Below, piece after piece: positions 53,555 through 64,000 of a stretch of DNA of 64,000 nucleotides. The notes below the pieces were generated by a model that ran no database searches, had not been told where the DNA came from, and was given only the letters and a program-made list of their open reading frames with translations. Position numbers and translations under genes: made by a program. The stretch covers positions 62,001 through 126,000 of the forward strand of contig QNGE01001717.1 of the NCBI GenBank assembly GCA_008508345.1, read 5' to 3'. The DNA comes from Paragonimus westermani (Eukaryota > Platyhelminthes > Trematoda > Plagiorchiida > Troglotrematidae). Position 1 is the stretch's first letter. The number at the start of each line of letters is the position of its first letter.

Positions 53555-53599
53555 GCACCAGACTCGAGTTTCGCTCCCATTAAAGCTCGTCAGTAGTGC
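53555..53599 (-). ncRNA. Hammerhead ribozyme (type I layout, short stem III)
   Basis: On the minus strand every core element is present: CTGACGA (53593-53587), stem II GCTTT with GGAGC around AATG (53586-53573), GAAA (53572-53569), stem III CTCGAG (53568-53563), then the cleavage triplet GTC ending at 53561. Stem I is formed by GCACTA (53599-53594) and TGGTGC (53560-53555), six pairs with one U-G. The predicted cut lies between 53561 and 53560. Stem III is a self-complementary hexamer without a loop, so a single copy cannot close it well; two copies facing each other could, as in known dimeric hammerheads. The known precedent is the schistosome Smα ribozyme. Confidence 0.85.
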
Positions 53600-53609
53600 A
53601 TATCCTTGC

Positions 53610-53680
53610 CATGGCCGGGATTTGAACTCCGGCCATTACAATCATGAGGCAACCGTGTTGACCACTGCGCCATTGACCTC
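53610..53680 (-). promoter_or_regulatory. tRNA-like internal pol III promoter of SINE copy B
   Basis: Minus strand: box A TGGCGCAGTGGT and, 32 bases on, box B AGTTCAAATCC, within one substitution or so of the consensus boxes. A T-arm-like hairpin surrounds box B. The spacing is that of a tRNA gene, but the acceptor stem is not preserved, so this is a tRNA-derived promoter and not a tRNA gene. Confidence 0.72.
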
Positions 53681-53867
53681 ACATTAGGCACGACCGAATT
53701 ATCCAATCTTAACGCTCAACCACTCTCGGTTGTGAGCAATGATCAGGTTGCCCGATTGTCTCGAGAGGAGACACAGTTACTGCCTGTTAACTCCAATCGA
53801 TAACCCCGCGATTAGGACTTCCGAGATCACTGATCACATTGAACCTCCAAGACGATATTTTGGATTA

Positions 53868-53910
53868 CTGATGAGTAGTCGGGGATTTTGTTTATTTTCA
53901 ACTTGACCGT
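53868..53910 (-). mobile_element. SINE 3'-end fragment, copy C
   Basis: About 40 bases matching the 3' end of the SINE (CTGATGAGTAGTCGGGGATT on +, then TTTATTTTCAA). It directly abuts copy B head to tail. Similarity fades before the hammerhead. Confidence 0.7.
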
Positions 53911-54860
53911 GAATATTCAGCGACAATGTGTGGAACATTTGTAGAGTCACTTCAAATTTCACGATATTTATCGTTTAATTTTGATGTTAGTTAGCTAAAA
54001 GTAACGTGAACTTTGAGTTAAGGTAATGAGATAAAACATTCACCTGAAGAGCTGTTTCATAAAACTAAAGAGATGAAGTTCATAAGACTACGCATTTGCT
54101 CACTGAAAGAAAATGGTTCTAACAATTTTTAGTTACACGAGGATAACGGCATGAACGAAATTTTTGGACAGGCTAGACAAAAATCACAAACGGGATAAAT
54201 TTAATACAATCGCATATTCGGATTTCCAGTCTTATCATGGAAAGGACTGCCAGATTTCGGCACATATCAAGCTAAGCGGGTAACAGCAGCTAAAGAGAGA
54301 ACGCATCCAAACGATTACCGCTGAACTCAGCCGGCGGCGTAGAATGCAATTTAGACAAACCCGAATTAGGAGGGTGAGTTATGTGGCATAGAATCATGAA
54401 TGTAAATTATGTGCAGGTTTCTCAAGTAGTATTCTACTTCCGCTTAGTAAATACCTAAAAAAGTTGCTTGATCGAAAGCTTCGTTGCACAAGCGAGTCGT
54501 CTGCTTGACAGTTGTGGGGCTAATCAAAATTGCGACCTGTACCTCCGAATCAAAGCGGCAAGTGCGACATCTATCAGCTGAGACAAGTGCTATCACATGT
54601 AAAAAAATTACAACCACTTTCAAGCACAGAAGCACACCACGGACAGCAATGAAGCACAAAAGGCTATAGTACATAAATTTGTAAACGTTCATTCTGACGC
54701 GAATGGTGCACAAGACAAGACTAGTTGATAAATAAGGTTCAACTGGGATCACCATGTGACGGTCCAAGGTGCGAACAAAGAACCCATACGTCTAATTTGT
54801 GGCCTACATGAACATCGCAATGTAAGTACACAAACTCATGCCAGTTGATGATCGCCTATT

Positions 54861-57033
54861 TTGGAGTTGAGTTTGCACATCGATGCTGCTCGAGATAAAG
54901 TAAACAGTCTTAAAGAAACCCACCACCGTTTTGCTGAAGTCATCAACCGATTGTTATTGGTGTGCCGTATGAAGTTTGAAAACTTTTCCAAACAAACCGT
55001 TCGTAACACCAAGATCAGAACTCTTCGTTATCCGCGGAATTATCTCTCACGCTCAGTCAATATGAGTGTATTTCCTAGTGATGGCTTAAAGCATATGCAC
55101 AATCTCTCGTCAACTCAGTTCACACAAACGCAGCTGGATGTCCTCTCCCTTGGATTGAAGTTTAAAATACCACCCAAAGAAGTCAACAAGTTGAACGCGC
55201 AAGTGCAATTTCAATATATGTACGATCAGTTGAAAGACATGACGCCCACGTCTTCCGATGAGACGGGTTGGTTCCGCGCAAAATTGGTAGATATTTCTAC
55301 TCAGTTTATATCAGCACCTATTCGTCAGCAGTGTTGTCTGAAACAGGAACACGATCAAGCCATGAAATTTTTGAGAGGAATGCAATACGTGGTGTTTGTA
55401 AAGCCGAATAAAGATTCTGGTGTCGTAATCATGAACAAGGACGAGTACATGATGAAAATGAGTACCATTTTGGAAGACCAACGAAAGTTTAAGAAAGATA
55501 AGACGAGTGAAAATAACATACTGTTGGAAAAGCAAATAGCGAGACAACTTCAGATACTGCTGTTGCACGGCCACATATATGAAAATCAATATAGGCAAAT
55601 GAAGCCAATCGGCACGGAAACGCCACGAATGAGAGGTACACCAAAATTACACAAGGATGGAACAGCCCTGCGACCAATTTTGTGTATGAACAATTCGGCA
55701 TATCATAAAGTTGCTCGATGGCTGGTTGAAATTTTGACCCCATTTGTAAACTGTTATCTCCCCATTGCCTAAAAGATCCTTTTGAACTAGCTGAGACATT
55801 AGAACGTGTGTCGGTGTGTTCACAAACTATGTATTCCGTTGACGTGGATTCCCTTTTCACTAACGTGCCTCTTCATGAGACAGTGGAATTTTTATGTGAT
55901 TTTATCTTCAGCCAAAACTGTGATATAGGTATTCCACTTGAATATCTTAAGGATCTCATTTTATTGGGTACAGAAAATATCAGGTTCAATTTTGAAGGGC
56001 TTTCCTATAGACAAGTAGATGGAGTGGCTATGGGTAGTCCATTAGGCCCAACATTAGCCGATATCTTCTAGGGAATGATTGACAACAGGTCTCTGATAAT
56101 ATTGCCGAAAGCTTATTGTACAAGCGGTATGTTGATGATATTTTGATTTTTACGGATACTGATCAATTTGATTTGTTTTTCAATCTTCTTAACTCTGTTC
56201 ATCCAAACCTATCATTGTCTCACAAAAAGGAATCAAACGACAGTTTGGCATTCTTAGATGTACTCATCACTAGGAGTGGGGATGGAAAATTACAGCGATC
56301 GATTAATCGGGAAGCAACATGGGGCGGACAATACCTACAGTTCTCCAGCTTTGCCTCGATTGCATACAAACGGGGTTTGATCAAAACTATATTTCATAGG
56401 GAACAGAAAATGCTGAAGGAAACGCTGCTGGCAAACGGATATCCTGAATAGTCCATAGATATTCACAGCAAGGCGACCAAATGCAAGGAACCAGTGCAAA
56501 CAGCTCAGAAGAAAGATATATTTTTATTTTTGCAGTTCAAATGTGATCATCTGGCAAACGACATCAAGCACAAACTGAAGTGTGCCCTATCCCGGACGTG
56601 TACGGCTGCTCAATTACTTTTGGTTCAAACCACCAAAGGACTAGTTCTACACAATCGCGAACGCAGTCGGTATGACCATTCTGTCTCTCACGTTGTCTAT
56701 CTGTTCACTCGCAGTTGCGGTGACGTTTACATAGGCAGAACAGACCGACGGCTATCTCAGCGTGTGGCCGAACACCTCCCAAACTGGTTAAAACAGCGCA
56801 TGACACAACTGGAAACCGATGGATCGGTTACTCAAAGCCCCGCATCATCGATTGCCAGACACATCATGATAACAGGTCACCAGGTGGTCCCACTGAACAC
56901 TTTCAAAATTTTGTTACGTCAGCAGAACCTGAAGCTACTGGCCTTTAGCGAAGCCATGCTGATTAGAGCTCACCAGCCGACGCTATGTGCACAAAAGTGG
57001 GTGAAGCAACCTATAGGGTTGCCGTGGTGGTGA
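54861..57033 (+). pseudogene. Nearly complete Penelope-like element, RT plus GIY-YIG-like nuclease, broken
   Basis: The fullest PLE in the window, about 720 codons. Order of blocks: N-terminal region (54861 on), KPNKDSGVV (about 55400), PIGTETPRMRGTPKLHKDG (about 55605), LRPIL, RT motif A MYSVDVDSLFTNVPL (about 55829), motif B QVDGVAMGSPLGPTLADIF (about 56010), motif C YVDDILIF (about 56128), SLAFLDVLI, then the nuclease region with CGDVYIGRTDRRLSQR (about 56716) and AEHLPNWL, SSIARHIMITGHQ, and SEAMLIRAHQPTLCAQK. Damage: a frameshift near 55765, TAG at 56069-56071, a frameshift near 56085, and TAG at 56449-56451, after which the same frame continues to the natural TGA. Catalytic YVDD is intact. 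Function: in live PLEs the protein primes reverse transcription at a nicked target. This copy cannot make it whole. Confidence 0.88.
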
Positions 57034-57426
57034 TGACATAATACGTGGTGTGATTGTATGCGTGTCCATACCCTGTCTATCTCTAATTGTCTGTCATATA
57101 TAACTTGCATGTTTTACGTTTGCGACTGACGAGAGTAAACGAAATGTTAGCAAATCGCAACATGTCTTCTTTCTGCGCTGATGAAGTTATTGGAGGGAAC
57201 CCTGTGTTTCAAGTTTGCACAGTGTACATTTTCTAGTTTAAATCTCCTGAAAAAGGCTTTCCCAGAGGGTCGAAACGTTGCGAAACGAGTAACTATTTTT
57301 GTTTTAACTAGTGGTGGCTTAACCAAGGAATTACTTAATGATGAAAATCAGCATAACGCAGATTATCTTTTCTCACACTCATTTTTCTGACGGTTTGGAA
57401 GTAACATTCCATATGTATTCAATAAA
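57034..57426 (+). other. Likely 3' region of the Penelope-like element
   Basis: Non-coding sequence following the PLE stop. It holds the hammerhead-like stretch and a later open stretch (57181-57390) with no recognised motif. An AATAAA lies at 57421-57426. The true 3' boundary of the element cannot be fixed without other copies. Confidence 0.45.
57117..57161 (+). ncRNA. Possible degenerate hammerhead in PLE 3' region
   Basis: CTGACGA (57126-57132), GAAA (57141-57144) and a downstream AATC lie in hammerhead order, and TTGCGA (57120-57125) is complementary to TCGCAA (57155-57160). However, stem II (GAGTAAAC) has almost no pairing, and the stem I register does not place the cut site correctly. 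PLEs are known to carry hammerheads in their terminal repeats, and this lies about 90 bases after the PLE stop codon, the right kind of place. It is probably a decayed remnant or chance. Confidence 0.3.
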
Positions 57427-60400
57427 CCTGACGCAGCACACGTCACTTTACATCTGTAAGTCACATGGTAGGTCGCAAAACTGAATTTACACGAAACCGC
57501 ACAAAAGAATAGTGTAGAAACATTACTTACGCGAGAGCTTACTGAATCGCAGTTACGAATAATGACAACCTATACTTCTCCGTTCACCGCGAAGAACAGC
57601 CCCTTTAACTAACCTCCCAGCATCAACTTTCATAAAGCCAGCAACTTTTCCGCCGAGTTTTTAAACAGTGCGTTAACATTGTACCCACCAGTTCGGTTGC
57701 CTCCGGACTGTGCCTATTAATGTTAGATTCTGTTTGATGTGTGTGAGCGCTCTGATCATGGTTGAGTGTTGTATTGGGTGATGCTTCAGGTATCACTGGG
57801 TCTATCATTTGCGTGTTATGATATTACGCTGTGTACGTCTAGAGATTCACTTGTAGATGGTCTACATACCCGCATCTTTATCAAGTTTACTGTTTGTTGA
57901 TCTGATTCAAAATGATGACGATTTATGGTAATATAAAATTTTTGGGGAGCTTAAGAAACAGCTTTTGTAAGAACCAATGGGGGGAATGGAAAAATCTAAT
58001 TTCACAACCAGTACAATAATCTGAAGGCTGGATTTTTGTAAAAGTCCAGCCAAATATTCGATAACAGCAGATAAGGATAGAATGTACACAAAGAGCAGAT
58101 TATTCCTGGATATAACTGGGGGCGCGAAAATATATTCAGGTAGACTTGCATTGAGATAGTGAACTGCGTCGCATAGCACTCTGAATGTAAATATCTTGCA
58201 GACTGAAGAGTTAGGGAAACCCATTAAAACAACACATTGATAACATAAATCTTTACTTCGCCATAAAAAAATAACTTACCAGTTCCAGAGTAAAAACATA
58301 AAGGCTTGCGACAGCAATTCCGGGAAAGCGACAAGTGAACAATTCACTCCGCGAGAGAACTCAGGGAAAACGGCACTTTAGCTGACGTCATTAACACGCG
58401 GTTTCGTTCAACTGCTTAATATACGTTACAGTCTCTACGGGTTGTTGGAATTACGTTACGTTCGCTTTGAACGCCAGTTTGTCAGAAGTGGCTAGAGTAA
58501 AACTATGAGGAATTTTTGTACATTTAGTTTCTAATGAGGATTCACGTCCTCAGTGGGAGTAAAAATAAGTTTGGTAGTTTAACAGTGAAGCTGACAATGA
58601 CTTATTTCTTATTTTTATGACACAGATTAGATAGTACTGTGAAACATGCGAACAGTGGTCTTAGCCAGAAGTAGAATCCACGTTGTCTGTTTGCTACGAG
58701 ACATCAAGTGCATATGGCCAGATAAATGGAATTCGCCGTTGCTTTTGCCAAATTATGTGAGTGTACTGCACACTGATGGTTAACATATGGCTAAAACCGT
58801 TGTAAAACGACAATTGATGAAAATATCGCTGATTGACAATGCTCAATAAAAATGGGCCCCCGACAGGCTTACAAAAAATAGAGACGATTAACTGTTCACT
58901 CAGTGAAACGAACAAACTAGTACTTTGTTGACTGCTCTATCAAAACTTTTACGTCTGTCGGCAAACGAATCTCCAGTTCTTGCTTGCAGGAAAACGACGG
59001 AGGTGATCTGGCGGAATAACTGTCAAATACTTCAGGGTCTTCATCCGAATGAACTTCAGACGCCTAAAATATATCACTGGATAGGAATATTTTTAGGATG
59101 GACCAGATATCTGGTGCATATATCACCATGGTCTTTTAAAGGATGCTCGTAAAAACGTATTAACGGAAAGCGGTTTGATATGATGTGGAACGTTCAAAAG
59201 CCGTTCTAAATAAATCGTTCTCCTTCGAAAGAAAGAAAAACATAACAGCCTAAAAACACAAACTTAGGGTTTTCTAATCCGTCATCTACTGTTAAAAAGC
59301 TCCATGAAATCACTATTATCCAACAGGAAAACGCGAAAAATACACTTATTCCACATATGACCATCGAAAGAAAGATTTATAATAAACGGGTTGCAATTCA
59401 AATGCGAACTTTGTGGAGTGATAGAATGACAAGTATAGAATATTGAACTTATTTTTTCCTAGTCCGTCCAACCGGAAAATGCTGTGAACTAACAAGAATC
59501 ATACCGGTTACTCAATGCCTATACAAAGTACGCTATGAACAAACAATGAAGTTTTCATACATAAGTGGACGAATTGCAGATTGTTTATTTGTGCACCTCA
59601 AACATAAAACACAATCAGTTTTGTCAAGGAACGTTTTTCATAGTCATGATTAAAATAACGTGGTGAAATCTCAGCAGAACATTCTGGAATATCTTGAAAA
59701 ACAACTATCTGAAGCAGCACTTCATGAAGAACCATGACTTGGGGGCTAAACCATTTGATAAAGGTTATCCAAAGTAATTGTCCATCCGTAAAATTTTGTC
59801 ACGGCATATACAGAAAATAGGAAAGTATGTGAGTTTCTGAACCAACGGAATAGGTGGCTTACAAGGGGCTGAAGAGTTTGAGGACAGGAAGTAAACACGA
59901 GTCGCCTGACCTTGAGGAAGCTAGCATCAACATAAATTAGGCATGTCACACCAGTTATAAATATGCGTGTGTTATCAGAACGAATTTTGGTGGGTAAACC
60001 AATTGGCAGCTGGGACAAGCTGTTCAACCCGAGTTGAGCTTCGAGGGAAGCAGGCTGAGAACAACATCAAAGGTGGCATAACAAGACAGAGAATTTCAAC
60101 CATAACGTCGTTTTCAAGGTACTTTGGTAGCAAGATTTCAAAAGAATCTCGTCGAATAGCCACGTTCAACTTGTTTCAGACTTTAATCATCATGGCAAAC
60201 TGCATGAGGTGCAAAGTTAGTTGGGTGTGATCTGAAAAATACCGACTATCTACTGATGTTGTTTTATTTGGTGGGATTCGCTTGCATTGTTCTTGAAATT
60301 TACTACAAAGGCAGCAGGCCCAGTTTATCGAACTCATCTAGCGGAACCATACCAGATGACCCAGAAACAAACTGACTGAAACTTGGAAAATTTTCATCGA

Positions 60401-63400
60401 TGCGCATTTGACTCAAATGAAAAACCTTATCAACAACTATGATTCTTTTAACTGACCGAAGTGTACATTTGGTTCTTTTCTTGACAGACTACGAGTCGAT
60501 CGTTCAAGTATGTTTACACGGTATTCACTTGCAGTGATTTCTGGGGACGGACCGGCGTAGTTGTGTATAATCTTAATTTGTAAGTGCACCCAACCGTGTC
60601 TTTTTGTTATCGTGACGCGACTGTATTTTTTCTGTTATACTGGCGTCCAGCCTGTTAACAATAGATCTGCTCAAGTTTCGTTCTGCTTCAGACGACTTAG
60701 CAATGAATTACCAAATGTCCCTTTGTATATTGTGGCCTTCTGATGAACAAATCAAATGTTCCAATGCATCAGCTTCGTACTTGAATGTAAGTCATTCAGA
60801 GATGAATTACTTCGACAACCACACAATTATCCTTATCTGCACGTCTGTTCGTTAACTAAAACACTGGTGAATATAAAAAAACTTGTGTGCTCAACTCGAA
60901 ATGGTTCCATCTGAAAGTGATCATCGGACAAACTTGATAATGATTTTACGGATCATTGCATGGATTATTCAAGGTTGTAAGTGAACGAAAGTCAACGATT
61001 ACTTTTTGCTGCAAGTAACAATGTACTCGAGGGCCAGTCTGGTCTGGTGCTAACCAACTATGTTCATTTTTGATTTTTCTTTAGATCGCTCCATCTTGTG
61101 TTTAAAAGACACACCTGAAAATATCCTAAACAAGCTAACCTCTTCATAAACTAAATAATTGACATGTTCGCCCATGGGATCTGGGTGTATCGCGCAATTT
61201 CATATTAATGACAAGTTCAGTAAACATCGTTCAAAAGAGGTGTTACTTGTGTTCCCAAATTCATAAGACCGTGATGACTGTACCTTGATAGTAATGCGAT
61301 TTGTCAGAAGTGCTTCGTACAAGTAAGCAATCTGATTGTCAGTGTCAATAGTTCCATAAATTACCATCAGTAATCACCAGACTGAGTAAATTTTTAAGGG
61401 CTATTTTGGAGTGAATTTCAAAGTACGTCAAATGATGAATCGCACGACCTTTGAAGCCAGTCTGAATGTTATTGTCAGTGTACACCAAACGGTTTGAAGT
61501 TCATAAGTAGGGAATTTCAAGATTAGGCACCCAAAAAGTACAACCAACGGAGAGTACGGAAAAGTGTTTGGAGCCAAAACGGTTAATCTTTTAAGTTCTA
61601 GACCAAAGCTGCACAAGTTGCGGTGCTTTTCAAATTGCATACACCTAACCAGCTTTCAGAATAAACGATGCGATGATCTTAACACTGACTCTTTCGTTCG
61701 CATCAATTTCAACATCTTAATCAAAAACAGTCATATTGCTTCCGAGCGTTGAATATTTTTCTTAGCTGGAATGAAGAAAAGCTACTGTTTGAGATGTGCA
61801 ACCCACTTCTAGTAAAATTGATGGGGCCGAACGTCTTTACACTCACTGAATCTCTCTCTAGACATTAACCGAAAGCCTGGGATACTGGGTTATAATGTCA
61901 GTTCATAGTGAAGTTATCATAACAGCGCGAGAAGATCCATTCAGCAGCATCCATTTAAATACATGTCAGAGACAGTTCGAGACTAATTAGTACATGAGTG
62001 CTCGTACCTGTGTGGAATATTGGTATTTTTCGGCCAAAACCTCAGTGTTTCAATGCACTTATATGTAGAGACATATATGATCGCGCGTTAATTACTTTGC
62101 CTCTTACTGGCTTTAAACGAGCATGTCTGTCATCCTGTCTTTTAAGATTAGATCTATCAGTTTTTAAGAATAATCGAAACTCGCACTGTACAACGGCTCG
62201 TAGATTAAACTGCATATTTACTGTGCTTATTCCTTACTCCCATTCATATAATGACCGAGACTGCGAGATTCTTACTGATTTCTTCAACGATTACTCAAAA
62301 GAGATGCATATAAGTAAGTAACTTGCAAATATTGATTAGATGCATGAGAGCACGTAAATCTCAAGACAAATTGAACAAACCAGGGGATTTCAGAGATGCA
62401 AAAAGTGTTGTGATTATCTGTTTCCAGCTCAGTTACAAAACCTCTCAACATTATAGGGATAACTCAAGTGTAACTTTTTGTAAGTAACTTTGAAAAGTGA
62501 TACTTTTATTGCTACTGACTCTGATAGTGGCTAGATTAAATTGTCTCCCTTGTTTCGGTTGGTTGAGTTAATCAGTTGGGAAAACGTTAGATAGCTGAAC
62601 AATTTTCACGGAAGAACGCTTCTTTGGTTAATCCGAGATTGACTGTGTTGAAACAAGCCCACATTTTAGAATGTCCTGGTTTTAGGCCCTTAGAAATAAA
62701 TAACAATTCGTTCAGCTAATTCTTGCCTGTTTTGGTTTTATTTCATTAGATTCGATGTTTCATTCACTTTAATTTTGATTTAGCCGCTAGTACAGTTCGG
62801 ATTTGTTTGCTGTGAAAATGAGATCATTAATAATTAGTACTTGTTTGTGGGACGCAACTAATTTTTGTGATAAGTCAATCTTGAAGGTCAAAGATATTCT
62901 GATGCAGCTGGAGAGTTTTAACTGACGGACTGTAAAAGCGAAGCCACTAGCAAGCTGAAGGTTACGCAAATGATAACTCTTGATGGAACTTCCAATCATT
63001 AAGGCTTACAGATCAACCTGACAACAGTCAGAAACATCGTTGTGCCACTGATAACTTGTTCGAATTACCAGTGAAACAGGCTTCAATCACTGGACGAATT
63101 TACTGTTTAGATTTTACTGTGAAAACTCGAGTAGGCAGGCTAGCAAACATTGTTTCAACACCTAGGTCCACAATTTCAAACCAGTGATTGCTGACAGTTT
63201 TGGAAGGCAGATTTATTTCATCAGTACCAACAATACACCAAACTTGACTGGATAAATTTTGGGACAAACGGGCAAGGTTGTTCGTTTTGCCCTACCACGT
63301 GTTCGCTACTTTGATGTGTCCGTCAAACTGCTGGCAAAATTTCAGCCAATCGTGTTTCTCTTAGTGGCAAAAGAAAAGTAAAACTGATTATCATATTTCA

Positions 63401-64000
63401 CCGAATAATCACGAGAAGTCGTCTGTTACACTGCGATACCTCCGATATCAACATAAGTGTTTTTAATCTACACACTTTAAATTATGTGAATACGGTCGTG
63501 AAAAATGACCATAACAAATATCTCGCCTTGTTTTGATTACTTCTCAAGGGCGGGTATTTCCATACAGGGCGCTTAAGGCCACAGTCGGTGTAGTTCGTTG
63601 CTAGCCATTGTTTGCTAGGTGGGGATTCCCGTTGGTTGTAATTAATGAATCGCCATCTCCCCAGCATCGATTTTGGGTCTGTCATATTCATCTGTTTTAT
63701 TGAAACCAGCGCGTTGTATCAAATCTTTTTACCATGCAGTTTTTGATCCAGATTTCCTGCATATCAAATACACAGCGACTGTATACTCAGCGCTAAGCAG
63801 ACTATCACGAACGAGTGTGACCAATCGATAGTAATGTATATCTGTTCCGTGTTGTATGAGTGACTTCGGTTACTAGATTCGTGTAATTAGTCTTCACATC
63901 CTCTTTGGGTAACAATGACATTTTGTCGGTGAAATAATTTCGCTAATGAAGTTTGCTTTCTGTCACATGTAGTGAAAACGATAAAACTGAACATTCGCAC
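57427..64000. other. No gene seen
   Basis: About 6.6 kb of AT-rich sequence in which I recognise no exon, RNA gene or transposon family. Open stretches are short and scattered on both strands. Confidence 0.4.

Larger units (their letters stand above)
53447..53867 (-). mobile_element. tRNA-derived SINE with hammerhead ribozyme, copy B
   Basis: Minus-strand element of about 420 bp. Its 5' half carries a pol III promoter: box A TGGCGCAGTGGT (53672-53661) and box B AGTTCAAATC (53628-53619), inside a T-arm-like hairpin in which CCGG pairs with CCGG around the loop. An apparently intact hammerhead fold follows (53599-53555), and the 3' end is AAATAAACCAAATCCCCGAC then TACTCATCGG. No protein is encoded. 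The right 70 bases (53798-53867) are not present in copy A and may be element or flank. Copy C begins immediately at 53868 in the same orientation. Such elements rely on host pol III and on enzymes of other retroelements; that part is inference. Confidence 0.85.

Noticed and set aside
57177..57210. CTGATGAAG behind the PLE as a second hammerhead start
   Set aside because: It is followed by GAAC, not GAAA, and no helix closes around it.

Overview
The window looks like nuclear DNA of a flatworm, most likely a digenean fluke. It has no bacterial-type gene packing. It shows introns with GT/AG borders, decayed retroelements of two groups abundant in flukes (a non-LTR LINE of the RTE/CR1-like type and Penelope-like elements), and a tRNA-derived SINE that carries a hammerhead ribozyme, a combination best known from the schistosome Smα family. 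The species cannot be named from the sequence alone.

Layout. 1-1072: two Penelope-like (PLE) fragments head to head, forming a perfect 328-bp inverted repeat. 3377-12771: the 3' part of one multi-exon protein gene on the + strand, supported by three exons (3377-3742, 9282-9816, 11591-12648) with matching intron phases and a poly(A) signal at 12766; the product is Ser/Pro/Thr-rich with a Gln/His-rich end and is not recognised. Intron 3743-9281 holds a young LINE copy (6400-7890), and intron 9817-11590 holds an old LINE 3' tail. 13861-14472 and 16505-17744 are two further copies of the same LINE, nearly identical to the first. Two proline-rich open stretches behind good acceptors (15707, 16167) may be further exons. 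17.7-64 kb has no gene I can support: it holds two copies of the ribozyme SINE plus fragments (23119-23556, 53447-53910), PLE relics (26100, 29561, 44460), a LINE relic on the minus strand (40597-41760) and one nearly complete but broken PLE (54861-57033).

How things relate. The LINE supplies the RT of a target-primed retroelement and the PLE an RT plus GIY-YIG-like nuclease, but every copy here is broken, so none could move by itself. The SINE encodes no protein; it would need pol III transcription and another element's enzymes, and its ribozyme would cut the transcript to a defined end. The most interesting signal is the intact-looking hammerhead fold at 53555-53599 inside a tRNA-like SINE, with a second SINE end directly abutting it in the same orientation.
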